In this document: positions 45,679-56,534 of the stretch, piece after piece
How the letters are laid out: the number at the start of each line of letters is the position of its first letter
How positions within the stretch are numbered: the stretch's first letter is position 1
Source: Auricularia sp. M13
Taxonomy: Eukaryota > Basidiomycota > Agaricomycetes > Auriculariales > Auriculariaceae
NCBI GenBank assembly: GCA_037042915.1
Contig: CM073203.1
Span: 1,860,001-1,924,000 of the forward strand
Reading direction: 5' to 3'
Length of the DNA: 64,000 nt
Program-made: the position numbers and the translations under genes
Notes under the pieces: model-generated
The model's input: the letters and a program-made list of their open reading frames with translations, nothing else
Told to the model about the DNA's origin: nothing
Databases searched by the model: none

Positions 45679-46340
45679 CCTCGCAGTGCCAGGGCGGGGT
45701 GAAGCATTTACGGCGCCGGGCGCCGAATTAAATGTGTGGCAGGGGTGGCGTTGTTTGCATTTGCGCGCCGGGAAAGTGCTGGCAGTCTAGATCTAGGTGG
45801 TTCTGGGTCACGAGGGTGGGAGGATCCTGGGATTGTGCAGTGGGTGGGTAACGCGGCTCAGAAGTCGGAAGTCGGGAGTCGGGAGACAACTGCCTGTGAG
45901 ATCTCGAGCTCAGATTGGGCGACTGACTCAATTGAGATCTATGAGACGGCCCTGCAGGATGATGAGGACCTCCTGCGTCATAAGTAGCTCCGCAACGACC
46001 TCGAGCGAAGTGAAGTCCCTCGCAGCGCACTGGGGAAAGTAAAGACGGCGCCGGGCGCCGAATGCCACGGTGTGGCAGTCGAGGCGCGGGGTGGCGTTGT
46101 TTGCATTTACGCGCTGGGAGAGTGCTGGCAGTCTCGATCTAGGTGGTTCTGAGTCGGTGGGAGGAAGGAAGAAGGAGGAAGGATGATTCTGGGATTGTGG
46201 GTGGGTAACGCGGCGCTGGCGTCAGAGGCTCGGAAGTCGGGAGTCGGGTGACAACTGCCTGTGAGATCTGAGATTAAGCGACTGACTTAGATCTATGAGA
46301 CGGCCCTGCAGGACTATGAGGACCTCGTGCGTCATAGCAC
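45679..46340 (+). repeat. Tandem duplication, 336-bp period
   Basis: Two head-to-tail copies. ACGGCGCCGGGCGCCGAAT occurs at 45709 and 46045, GGTGGCGTTGTTTGCATTT follows in both, then GTGCTGGCAGTCT and GATCTAGGTGGTTCTG. GAGACGGCCCTGCAGGA closes both. Differences are small substitutions and short indels, so the duplication is moderately old. Function is unknown; the frames are not conserved between copies. Confidence 0.8.
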
Positions 46341-47266
46341 AGAGTCGAGGTCGAGGTGTCAGTCAGCCAGCGAGCGAGAAGTGAGACACAGAGAAGGCGA
46401 TTGTCAACAGCGTCCGCCGAGTCTATTGCTATTGCGTACGCCGAGTGGGATCGCCTGCCAAGGTCTGGGCTCGCGGGATGGAGAAATGAGTGGGAGCCTA
46501 CAGTATGGTGCAGTACAGCTGAAACCGCAGCGCTAGGCACGCAGGAGGAGACGCGCGTGGAAATAGTATTTTGGCGCGCGGCCGTAGCAATGAACGCTTG
46601 TCGCGCGCCATATATTCCGGGAATCATCCAGGCACTGCACGGGACGCAGCATATCCCGAACGCGCGTGGCGGGCGTCCGAGCTGGGCGTCGGGATTTTGC
46701 TGCCGCGTAGCGTGCACTGGACAGGCTCAGACTGAAACTCTGACTGCGGCGAGCGGGGCGGGCGCCGGATCATGGCGGGCAGGGGATCAGAAGGGCAAAT
46801 TGCGAGGGAGATGATCAGGCGCGGCGACGGGCGGGAGGGGGCGGTGATTACGGCAGTATCACGACGGGTATATTGGGTGTGCCTGGGCGTCGGGGCGGGG
46901 CGGGGCGGGGCGGGCGTGGGAACGTGCAAGGAGAGACGGAGTTAAGAGAGGGAAAGGGAGAGGAAATAGGGCCGACGGGGTAAGTTTAGGAACTGTACAG
47001 GCGGGGCGGGGGCGGAAACAGGGCGAGGGCAGTGATGTTGTTGATAACGGGAGCGGGCGTTGAATCGGACTGTGAAGTGAGGAGGCTATATGTTGGGATG
47101 ATCGGGGGCGGGCTTGGAATCCCCCGGCTTCTTCCCTCGGTTGCATGGTGTGCTGAAGTGCTCGCCGCCGCCCCAGTCTCCTCTCGCCCCGCCTCTCTCG
47201 CCCCGCCCGCCCCCGCCAAGTAGGATACCGCCTGAGTGCGTCCGTCGTCTGCCCCGTTCTCGAGCA
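46341..47266. other. Upstream region of the bHLH gene
   Basis: About 930 bp, very GC-rich toward the right, with GGGGCGGGGCGGGGCGGGG-type Sp1-like boxes at about 46894-46915 and a GCTATATG near 47085. It probably includes the bHLH promoter. No gene was recognised. Confidence 0.4.
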
Positions 47267-47270
47267 ATGT

Positions 47271-48740
47271 ATGCTAACAGCCTCGGCAGTTTCTCGCGAC
47301 CCTCTTGGACCTCACCCTCCCCCCCGCCCACCACCACCACCTACCACCACTCCTCAGCACTCACAGCGCCGCCGCCCCCGCCGTCTGACTTCGCCTGCTG
47401 AGATCTCTCGCGCGTCGTCACAGCAATCCCCCACCCCTCTGCAACAGCCCCCGCCCGCCCGCCGACGCCATGTCCGCCGCCGCCGCCGCCCCCGCCCCGA
47501 TTTCCCCCAGCACGCTCCTTTGACGCCGCCGACGACCGGCTCGCCCGGCCCGGTCTCGCCCGCGTCCTCCGCCGCCGCCGCCGGCCCCAACGACGCCGCC
47601 GCGTCTGCCGCCGGCCCCGCCCGCCGCAAGACGTCGCGCCGCGCCAACACGGCCGAGCGCCGCGCGACCCACAATGCCGTCGAGCGCCAGCGCCGCGAGA
47701 CGCTCAACGGCCGCTTTCTTGTAAGCCGCCTGTGCTCTGCCTGCTTTGCCCCCGGAGCGCTGATCCCGCCGCGCCCCGCAGGACCTCGCAGCGCTGCTCC
47801 CGAACCTGGCCTCCGTCCGGCGGCCGTCGAAGAGCGCGATCGTCAACTCGAGCATCGCGCTCATCCACACCCAGCGCCGCGCCCGCGCCCTCGCCGGCCG
47901 CGAGCTCCGCATCCTCAAGTCCGAGTACGACGCCGTCCGCCGCGAGCTCAACGAGTGGCGCGACCGCGCCAACCTCCCCCGCGTCGAGGAGGCCCGCGCA
48001 GCGCCGAGTTCCAGGCGCTCATGGTCCTCGACGACGCCGACGAGGCCGGCGAGGACGAGGTCCGCCGCGCGTACGAGATGGCCGCCATCCCGTGCGGCGA
48101 CGACGGCGACGGCCTCGAGTACGACGGCTACGACGCCCAGCCCGTCTCCGCGCCCCCCGCCCCGCACCCCGACTTCCACGCCCAGCAACAGGCGGCAGCG
48201 CTCCATCCGCAGCTGCACGCCGCCGCGCTCCACATGCAGCAGCAGCACCAGGCCGCGCTCCAGCAGCAGCACGGCCAGGGCCCGCGCCCCATGAGCGTCC
48301 ACATCCCGACCCAGGCCCACTTCGACCAGCAGACCGCCGCCCAGCTCTTCGCCGAGCCGGCCGCCATGTCGCCCACCGCGGACAAGGTCGCTGCTTGGCA
48401 GCTGCTCCAGCACCAGCAGCAGCAGCAGCAGTACCACCAGCAGCTCCAGCAGCAGCAGTACACTCCGCCCCCCAGCTCGCACGGCCAGCGCTTCGCGCCG
48501 TATCCAGCGCCGCCGCCCCAGCCGGTGCAGTTCCGCTCGGACGACGACGCGAGCTCCGTCTCGAGCGCGCGCAGCAGCGGCAGCCCGCCGACCCAGACGG
48601 GCCAGTTCGACATGCCGCCCACACTCGCCGCCGGCGCCACGCCGGCTGACTTTGCCCGCTTCTGGGCCCAGCCTCCCCAGCAGGCCGGCGCGCCGTTCGG
48701 CCAGCCCAAGGTTGGCTATCCGATGGGCTACGCCATGTAA
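47271..48740 (+). CDS. bHLH transcription factor (probable frameshift after the helix-loop-helix)
   Basis: Nuclear DNA-binding protein. The basic region and helix 1 read NTAERRATHNAVERQRRETL then NGRF. A 63-nt intron (47719-47781, donor GTAAGC, acceptor CGCAG) joins to helix 2, DLAALLPNLASVRRPSKSAI then VNSSIALIHTQRRARALAGR. The His-Glu-Arg positions for E-box contact are present (H of ATHNAVERQRR). After ELNEWRDRANLPRVEE the frame should pass to RSAEFQALMVLDDADEAGED. That continuation lies in another frame without a plausible intron, near 47988-48005. The rest is one frame: Gln/His-rich runs (QQQQQQYHQQLQQQQ) and TPADFARFWAQPPQQ, ending GYPMGYAM. The start is uncertain: ATG at 47267 reads MYANSLGSFSRPSW but in another frame. 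Sequencing error at a GC-rich spot or true damage would both fit. Confidence 0.75.
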   Translation: MLTASAVSRDPLGPHPPPRPPPPPTTTPQHSQRRRPRRLTSPAEISRASSQQSPTPLQQPPPARRRHVRRRRRPRPDFPQHAPLTPPTTGSPGPVSPASSAAAAGPNDAAASAAGPARRKTSRRANTAERRATHNAVERQRRETLNGRFLVSRLCSACFAPGALIPPRPAGPRSAAPEPGLRPAAVEERDRQLEHRAHPHPAPRPRPRRPRAPHPQVRVRRRPPRAQRVARPRQPPPRRGGPRSAEFQALMVLDDADEAGEDEVRRAYEMAAIPCGDDGDGLEYDGYDAQPVSAPPAPHPDFHAQQQAAALHPQLHAAALHMQQQHQAALQQQHGQGPRPMSVHIPTQAHFDQQTAAQLFAEPAAMSPTADKVAAWQLLQHQQQQQQYHQQLQQQQYTPPPSSHGQRFAPYPAPPPQPVQFRSDDDASSVSSARSSGSPPTQTGQFDMPPTLAAGATPADFARFWAQPPQQAGAPFGQPKVGYPMGYAM

Positions 48741-50831
48741 ATGGCCTGCCCGCCGCCCAAGTCTGTCTGCGTTCTTGTATGGTATGGACATATGTGCTCC
48801 GCTCCCCGATGCTCCTCTCGTCTGGCGCTGCCCTCTTTCATTTGCTTTCCTATTCACTTTTTTTGTCGCGTGCGTGCTGCTTGCTATTTTCTTTCACCCT
48901 TCAATTTCTTCTGCTGCCCTGTCTGCCTGCCTGCCCCGCCCCGCGTGCTTGCGAACGCCGTCGCTCGTTTGTTGATACCTTTTCTTCGCTCTCGGCCCGC
49001 TTTTACCCTTACCCTGCCCCGTCCCCTGTCCCGTGTCCCAACAACCCAACCCAGTGTAGCTCTACACCTTTACCGGACCCATCTCCCCCTCCCACTCTCT
49101 GCCGTTGACGCACCTACGTCGCAACGGCACGTGCGCGCGCACGCTCCCACCCCCCCCTCACTGAAAGCCCGGGACTGATCACCCTGTGCTACGCTCTCTC
49201 CCCTCTCTCTCGTAGATAGCCCGAACGCCTCTACCACTAGTGCTAGAAGGCCCGCTGCCGCCTCTGCTAATATATCTCACACGCTCGCTTCGCCCCGGGT
49301 TGTACAGTACTTAGCACTCACTCTACCTTGCTTGCCTGCTCTTTCCTACTTTTGCGTGTGCTCTTTCTTCCTTTCTTCGTCGCGCCGGTTTCTCGCACGC
49401 CGCTTTCTCCTAGTTTTTTTTTTTTTTTTCTATTTTCTTTGGTTCAGTGCGGATTCGTCGCGCTTGTGAATATGCGGTACAGTATATGTATGCGATTTTG
49501 GAACAGCTCAGCGCGTCTTCTAAGTTGAACCCCCCTGTCCGTCTCCGTGTCATGCAAGTCGCGCGCTGGCGGTGACGTCTCCCAAGCACTGTCAGTGTCT
49601 GCTGTCCTGTCTGCTGGGGCTTGGCAACGACGCGCATCGCATCGCATCAGGGCCGACCGTCCGGATCCGGAAAAGGCAACATCTCCGTGTGATGTCGGGT
49701 CTGAGGTTAGGGGCGGACCGGGTGTGCGAAGTGAGCTCGCCATCGACCGAATTCGAAATTCCGAATTCCTCTGGCAATTCGGAATTCGGAATTTGGACTT
49801 GGTGGATGGAAGATGGGCAGTTCAACTTGAAGATGGGGCTTGGTCAATTCGGAATTCGGAATTCGGTGTTGGGCTGTGTATGTATGTAAGGGACAGGAAC
49901 GAGCTGCAGCGCTGGGCGAGGCGTTCTGACTCTGAGGCGGGCGGTAACAAGATTGCGATGGGGAAGGGCGACTGTCTCAGTGTCAAGATGCCACACTGAG
50001 CTACGCCGTTGCGTAACGATGAATAAGCAGAGCGCGTCGCCTCAACCCCATGTCATCGAGTACCTCCAGCGTCACATCTAGGATTATGAATAGGAATAGG
50101 ATATCCGATATCCATCTTGCAAATTGCTCAAAAATTCAATTGTGATCTGGACTAAGTACTGTAGAACTTGGCTCGTTTGGGAAAATCTCCAGTGATCGCC
50201 GGTGCAGAGGGATTATGATGCGGAGGCCTGGTGTGGGAATCGTGATCTTGAAGGGGAGGGGACCGTCGCGGAGAGGCTTAGAGTCGTCCGAGTCCGAGTC
50301 AATGACGGTGCGAACGGTGACTGGCACGGTTGAGCAAGGGAACGGGACCATCGTTCGAGACAGGAGACAGAAGGTGGAATGGATAGGCCTGACGATCTGA
50401 TTCTAAGGTCTGATTCTAATAAAAGTAATCTGAGCATGATTTTGCCGGGAATAATCGTGAGACAGTGCTCAATTTCGGAAACTGGGATGAATACGCAGTC
50501 TAAGTGACGACGAGCTCTGCGGTTTCGGTGCGCGATGCCGGGACTCTGGGCTGGCCGTTTAACTTTAAGGGAAGCAAGGAGAATCTCTCTCTTACCGACA
50601 ACGGTTTACCCTGGCCTCGTGCCATTAGACGTGAAACATAGATCTAATGGCACGTGAACCGTAGCTCCGATCTCAGACTCGCGTTCCCGATGAGGAGCTC
50701 GCGACAGACCTTTACTTTGGAACGATTGTCTTCCTCCGTAAAGTCTGCAAAGGAGACTACGACAGACCAGAGATTCAGATAGGCAGAATCCCGGATAGTT
50801 GGCGCATGTCCGATTCGCTACTTCAGGTCTC
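48741..50831. other. bHLH 3' region and gene-poor DNA
   Basis: The first 700 bp are strongly pyrimidine-rich (CT-rich), with a 16-nt T-tract at 49414-49429, and probably contain the bHLH 3' untranslated region. Beyond that are the AATTCGG palindromes listed separately. No gene was recognised. Confidence 0.5.
49748..49866. repeat. Cluster of GGAATTCGGAATT palindromes
   Basis: A 14-bp perfect inverted repeat (AAATTCCGAATTCC at 49756-49769 against GGAATTCGGAATTT at 49781-49794) has an 11-nt loop. A further direct copy CAATTCGGAATTCGGAATTC lies at 49845-49864. It could form a hairpin or be a residue of slipped-strand amplification. No function is assigned. Confidence 0.6.
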
Positions 50832-51410
50832 TGCGCAGTTTCACAGCTGCGATGTTTCTTTGTTCGAAAGATGCAGGAACTGTGGAAAGCACTCCGCTGA
50901 TCTTGTTCGGCGTTCGGTGTTCCGCCCGCAGTGCCACTGCGTCACGGTCTGCTTCGGACGAAATGAAAGTTCATGCTAAGCACCACACCCAACCCCTGGA
51001 GAGTATTGTACCCCATTTCGCACACCCTACAAACTCGGGAGGCGGCGCCGGCGCAGTCCAACCTGCGAGAGCGCCCGCACGGCGCAGTCCCGCGTTCCAA
51101 ATTCGGGCGTCCGCGCCAGATCCTTCAGGCGTGCTGAGTTTGGTGCTTTTCGTCAATACTGCCCGAGACGGGCATGGATGCCTATGGTACGATTCAGCGC
51201 GGGCGCGGGATTATTCATCCTGGACCTTCGAGCTCACCTGAGGAGGTCGGCCGCGGAGAGCCGCCGGAGCGCCGTGCATCGATGAGGAGTGTGCCCGAAA
51301 TGAACGACTGTCTCCGCGCAGCTCTCGAGAACAAGCACGCATGGCAGCACGTCTAGAGTGTCTGAGAGTTGTCAGGCCAGAACGGAGATCACATTTGGCG
51401 ATTTTTGACG

Positions 51411-51416
51411 GTCATT
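51411..51416. repeat. Target-site duplication of fold-back element, left
   Basis: GTCATT immediately precedes the left terminus TATCCCCCTTATTCTGC. The same six bases follow the right terminus at 52066-52071. Copy A of the host repeat has only one. Confidence 0.85.
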
Positions 51417-52065
51417 TATCCCCCTTATTCTGCACAAAAATAAAAACCTCCAAATGAGACCTTCCTCCACCCTGAGAAACTATTCCATCCTAGAATTGAT
51501 GTCCATCCCAAAATAAGCGCCCACCCTCCAAATGGGGATGTGTCCATCCAAACTGGGCGATGTCCATCCCAAATAAGCGCCCACCTCCCAAAGGGACCCA
51601 CCTCCAAATTTCGCGGGGACATCTGTCTCAGCCACCCATTCCATCCTAGATATTATATAAGCGGCCCCTCGGCGGCAGAGCTGAGTTTCTCAGACCGAAC
51701 TCGGATGCACACTCCGGATGCTTCTGAGCTGCTTCTCAGACTTCGGCCGAATACTCGGAAGCATCCGGAGTGTGCATCCGAGTTCGGTCCGAGAAACTCA
51801 GCTCTGCCGCCGAGGGGCCGCTTATATAATATCTAGGATGGAATGGGTGGCTGAGACAGATGTCCCCACGAAATTTGGAGGTGGGTCCCTTTGGGAGGTG
51901 GGCGCTTATTTGGGATGGACATCGCCCAGTTTGGATGGACACATCCCCATTTGGAGGGTGGGCGCTTATTTTGGGATGGACATCAATTCTAGGATGGAAT
52001 AGTTTCTCAGGGTGGAGGAAGGTCTCATTTGGAGGTTTTTATTTTTGTGCAGAATAAGGAGGATA
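51417..52065. mobile_element. 649-bp near-perfect fold-back (palindromic) element
   Basis: Left arm 51417-51724 and right arm 51758-52065 (308 bp each) are reverse complements with only about three or four mismatches, around a 33-nt loop at 51725-51757. The termini are TATCCYCCTTATTCTGC. The flanks are GTCATT on both sides, and the homologous repeat at 39930-41365 has the uninterrupted site, so this is a precise insertion. Each arm contains two copies of a GATGTCCATCCCAA-type unit followed by TAAGCGCCCACC, and a TATATAAGCGGCCCC stretch that may act as a core promoter. There is no transposase; the mirrored frames are simply the two arms. It is best described as a fold-back type non-autonomous DNA element (MITE-like). 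The superfamily is unassigned, since a 6-bp duplication is not diagnostic. Confidence 0.9.
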
Positions 52066-52071
52066 GTCATT
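52066..52071. repeat. Target-site duplication of fold-back element, right
   Basis: GTCATT immediately follows the right terminus (AATAAGGAGGATA). It matches 51411-51416. Confidence 0.85.
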
Positions 52072-53346
52072 GGCAGTAATGTACATCCAGAGACGGTGCA
52101 CTAGAAGGCATTGGGCGCGATCGAGCGTCAGCCGTGGCTGAGAGTACAATGTCTTCCATGACGAACGTGGCAGACCTCAGAAGCAGTTAGGATCGACAAT
52201 GTAGTCCGAAGTATGACAGCCTTTCCAAGTCACTGACCGTTTCTCCCAAACAAATATGACTGCGCACAACCCGGTCTGTGATCGACGGGATCATGGGACA
52301 ACATCCAGAACCTCATTCACAGTTGTGCAGTGAACATGCTAGTGCACCGACTTTGTCACTGTGAGCCTGCTGACCAGCTGCTGACAGCTCTCCAAGAAAC
52401 TGGTGGCACTGGCGTGAGACAGTCATCAATAGCCAAGCACCCCAAGATCTGCGTCGAAGAGTGCCAGCGGTACAGCGATACAGCGCTGGCAAACCCCTGA
52501 ACCTCTCTGAGCGATCCGTACACATCGATGAGCCTGTGAATCTCGAAAACGAAAATGCGAGTGAATCTGCAGGTCACGAGCCTGGTCAGCCGTGATAGAC
52601 TTTGTGGGGTAGCGTGAGAATCCGTGAGAACTTGTTTGATCACGGGATCTTTGCGAGCAATCCAGGCCACGATCAGACGAGCGCGACGTTCGTCGTATTC
52701 CGCCGCGAAGCTGAGAACAAGACCCGGCCCTGTGCTTGAATGATTGAGTAAGAGTTACTGGCTCGGTCCTGAGACGGCATTCAGCACAATGACTGTACGC
52801 GGCTGCCAAGAGGGCTGAAAACGCCATTCTCAGGCACGAGCCTCGCATGTTGCACGCATCGCGAGAAGCGTCAATAGCGCTCAGAATCTGTGTGCTTCCA
52901 GCAACAGTTCTGCCGAAGGATGTCGTTGCATGCTCCAGCACAATCCCACGTTCAATGGACGGACGGCGGGAGCGTGCGGCGCTCAGCCTCGATTGCCGCT
53001 CGGGTCTGTTGCAGGCTGCAGCGTTCTCCCGAAATCGGACATATTCGGACGAGCGCGCGGCATTCAGCAGAGGCCCTGGTCACGTCGCTCAGAGCGGCGC
53101 CCAGCTGCTACGCGAGGTGCAGGACGGTGATGATGTTGCCGACAGCATTCAAGACAGTAGCGATGAATGACAGGGGATGTGAGCTAAGTAGCTGGGCTAC
53201 AGTATCATGAAAATTGAGGGGGCCGCGGCTTGAGCGCATGAGCAAGACGATGTCGCTCATGTTGTAGCACATCCACATGACGACCGGCCCACTCTGCAGT
53301 GCGGAGCGTCGCCTAATATGTACGCGGATGACTGCTCTATGTGTCC

Positions 53347-56300
53347 CTAATGCCACACATCATTTCCATAGGTCAAGTTCGAAAACTCAGACCTCTTCAA
53401 GCAACGGCATGGGAGACCGATATCGCACTGCATGTGTGTCAGAGCTCGCCAAACAGGCGTCCAGTACACACCAATTTGCATTATACGGTCCCTCCACGGC
53501 CTATGTCTAGGCATCTCTGCTGGAAGTGTAACTGCACGGATATTCATGCAGTCACAATTCTCCGTGCATTGCGGGTTCTCCCCGCCAGGCATGAGTTCTC
53601 GAATAGCGTCAAGGAAATGAACTGCATTCGTCCGAAGTAGGCTGCCATCATCACCAATCATCGCAAGTGCGGCACACACTCTCGCCCACAAAGGCGGGGA
53701 GAGTTCCGCGCAGTGCAATGCCAGCGGCATTATATTTCCCCTCCAGACCATATCCGACGGAGGGTTGTCCGTCCCAAGAGTGCTGTCGATCAGTGTCCGG
53801 AATCGATGCACGACGAAAGTGCCTGAGAAAAAGGCGTCCACCAATTTTTCATCGAGATTTCGGTTCCGCTGTCGATTACACAAGATCGAAGAAAGTATGC
53901 AAGCGAGGTGATTGACGTGGTTTTGGGGATGCATCCAGCGCTCTTCGGTCCACGTGGCGACCGCGTTCTCGCCGAGTATGAATGCATGTAATATAGCATC
54001 GCTTGTGCCTGCGGCAAGAGGCCCCGGTCTCCTGCCAGAGGGGCTGATGATATTCAGAACGAGCCCCCAAGCTTCGGAAGGATTGAAGCCTGGCCATGGC
54101 TCAACGGTCCAAAATATTCTGAGAAGTCTGGCAGCACACAAACAATACTCCCTGCATTGCTCTGTGTCGTCGATGTTGGGGAAATCCACACGATCCAGAA
54201 GATGAATGTAACTGGCAAACTCCTCGCGACCGACGAACTGTTCGAACTCTGTCGACAGGACAAACACACCAATTCCGCGCAGTGTCGACCATTGTAGCAT
54301 AGTACCCGAAAACTGCGAAGGATGAACGATGGATTCGCCCAGCAGGCGCAGGTGGTGCACAAAAATGCGGACTGTTTCGCTCTCCAAGCCATATCGCAAT
54401 GAGTTGGAGGCCAGGGCATACAGAACGTTCAAGGAGGCAAAGTCATCATTGCTGTCGAATTTATCTAGCGGATCAATCCATTCCGCGACGAGTTGCGCGA
54501 CGAATCGCATCGCAGTAGAACGTTCATAGCCGTCGGCAAGGTGGAAATGACCGGCACAGAGAACAAGAAGAGCGCAAGAGATCATGTCGGGATCCATCCT
54601 ATCGCATCCCGTAGAAGGTAGTCTGGCTAGGAAGAGAAAGCACAGTAAGCGATGCGGCGTGACGTTCGAGTGCGCAGTTCGAAAAAAGGGGAAGTCTTGG
54701 CTGTATGAGACGGATCGAGGTGAATTGCTGATTTGCGCAGCGAGCTGTTGCTTCAGAAATGTGCTGAGACCGATAATATCGAAGTAGTTTGGAGAAAAGT
54801 CACACGCGGCAGCCACCAGTAGCATGCCGTCCCCACCAAGCACGGTGCTAAGGTCTGGTGCTTGTGGGCATCGAAGTGGGAGCCAGGCGAAGGCGTGCAC
54901 GAGTTGCGCTGCACGGATTAACTTCGCATAGGTCATGATAGCAAAGCCGTTTGATGCGAGGTCTGGTGGCGGAGTGACGATGGGTGAGATAATGGCGCAG
55001 ATGACATTCCTCACCGCACCCGAAGATGCAACGGCGAAGGTGCGGCCAGCAGTTACTGCTCCTAGAGCTTCAACACCGGCACTGACGATATCTTTGTCAG
55101 CCGTCGATAGGAGTGAACGGAGCACCCATCCATCGAGATCCAGTCTTTGTGAATTTATAGCATCCCCCTCTCGCTTCAGCGGGTCGTTATTTTGATTGAG
55201 AAACAACAATGCATCACGAACACGGAAATAGACATATTTCCAGCCTGAGCCACTATGCCCGCGCACAAGGTGTAGACACTTGATCAGGTAAGCGGTGATT
55301 CCGAGACCGAAGACCACCGCAGAACGAGCTTGCGAAACCAATGGCGTGTAAGATGGGCACTCCAGGCGGCAGGCGGGAAAGACGAGAGAAAGCACATAGA
55401 ACAGCAAGACACCTGATATCATAGCGAGCAGCGAGTTGGCGATAGCTTTGTCCAGCGGGCGCAGAAACAGAACCAACCCGGCAAAGAAAAGGAACAGCGA
55501 AACGTGCAGGAGCAGCGGCAAGAGCGAGATGAGCGCCGGGACGCCCCATGCATTTAGACCACGCAGATATAGCTGATGGCGGCGCGCCCAGTGCTGGGGT
55601 GACGGTGCAGAGGTGGCGACGTGCCTCTCGTATTCGTCAAGCCATTGCTTGATCAGAATGCTGAGCAGTGCGACGGCTAGGCTGACGACCAGGCTCGAGA
55701 ACCACATCCCATTCGTCCAACGCTCTGTGGTTGAAGGCAGAACGAAGCTATCGGGAGGCCCAAGCCTGGTGAGCAGCGGCAGCCCGATGAAGCCGGCCTC
55801 GGTCTGATTGGTCGTCACAGCTGCGTGGAGAACGTTGGCGATGTATCTCGTATAGTCAGGCTGGAGGGATTTATAGGACTCGACGATGAAAGCAGTTGAA
55901 ACCGCAGAGAATAAGCCAGCCTGTATAGTCGCAACGCAGTTAGGATCGACAGCTGTTGCAGTGACAGTGGGCGACAGACTCACGAAGATGAGCAATACGT
56001 CCAGGGTCTTATTCCACGTGTCAAGCATCATACTGTCATCCTTTGTACTCTTGTCGCGATAGATCTTCCAGACGCGGGCATTCGGCTCGGCTTCTTCGCC
56101 CCACGCGTCCGGAGGATAGTCTTCGTTGAACTTTGTCTTTGGACGGCCTTAAATATGTGTCAGAACAGGGTCGGTATAATAATCTCAAATTTTGAATACA
56201 TACCCTCATACTGCCACCCAGGATCCAAATATTTGGGCTTGAAACCAAGGCACTGTTGAACGATGTCCGGCGAGTCTGGTCGTGCCAGGCCTTCTGTGGG

Positions 56301-56534
56301 CGTGGACCCAGGATCTCCAGTGCTTGCCGAGCAAGAACTATGCACAAAGACTTTGTTCTCAATGGAGACGTTAGATTCCATAGGACGCGAGATATGCTCG
56401 AGATGCTGGACAGATGGCCGTTCGATGGGAAGAGCCAAATGGTTCCGGAGCTCCGACGCAGCGCCACAACCGCAAGCTATTGCATCGTACGGGATCTGTA
56501 CAACCCCTGCGCCGTAGGTATTTATGTGCCGCAT
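53347..56534 (-). CDS. DUF6535-containing multi-pass membrane protein
   Basis: A lineage-specific mushroom membrane protein of unknown function. Exon 1 (upper end near 56534, MRHINTYGAGVV, start not certain) runs to CLGFKPKYLDPGWQYEG. A roughly 50-nt intron leads to RPKTKFNEDYPPDAWGEEAE and RVWKIYRDKSTKDDSMMLDTW, the DUF6535 opening. An in-frame 66-nt intron near 55920-55985 (GTGAGT to ATACAG with CTAAC) joins DVLLIF to AGLFSAVSTAFIVESYKSLQ, the family hallmark. Four hydrophobic segments follow: FSSLVVSLAVALLSILIK, GVPALISLLPLLLHVSLFLF, LLAMISGVLLFYVLSLVFPA, and a weaker one near VFGLGITAYLIKC. The remaining roughly 600 residues are soluble, helical and repeat-like (LLSTADKDIVSAGVEALGAV). The frame is open throughout, about 1,000 residues in total. 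Confidence 0.85.

Larger units (their letters stand above)
50832..53000 (-). repeat. Dispersed repeat, copy B (split by fold-back element)
   Basis: Inverted relative to copy A at 39930-41365. Blocks in minus-strand order: about 52700-52540 (CCTGGATTGCTCGC, CACGCTACCCCACAAAGTC), 52470-52370 (GATCTTGGGGTGCTTGG), 52200-52080 (CTTCGGACTACA, GAGGTCTGCCACGTTCGTC). The 649-bp insertion comes next, followed by 51410-51380 (GTCAAAAATCG), 51240-51060 (CCTCAGGTGAGCTCGAAGGT) and 50930-50860. Copy B lies downstream of the DUF6535 gene on the same strand. The outer borders are approximate. Short minus-strand open stretches suggest that the repeat once contained protein-coding sequence, but no family was identified. 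Confidence 0.75.

Noticed and set aside
47418-48857. 479-codon minus-strand frame opposite the bHLH gene
   Set aside because: It is the antisense of a GC-rich Gln/Pro-coding region. Composition explains the lack of stops, and the plus strand has the bHLH domain.
49414-49429. T16 tract as a possible second retrotransposon tail
   Set aside because: It lies in the pyrimidine-rich 3' region of the bHLH gene. No duplication or RT remnant lies beside it.
50971-53356. Protein-like pieces in dispersed repeat B suggesting a lost gene
   Set aside because: The pieces are short, in several frames and not shared intact with copy A. No family could be named, so only the repeat is reported.
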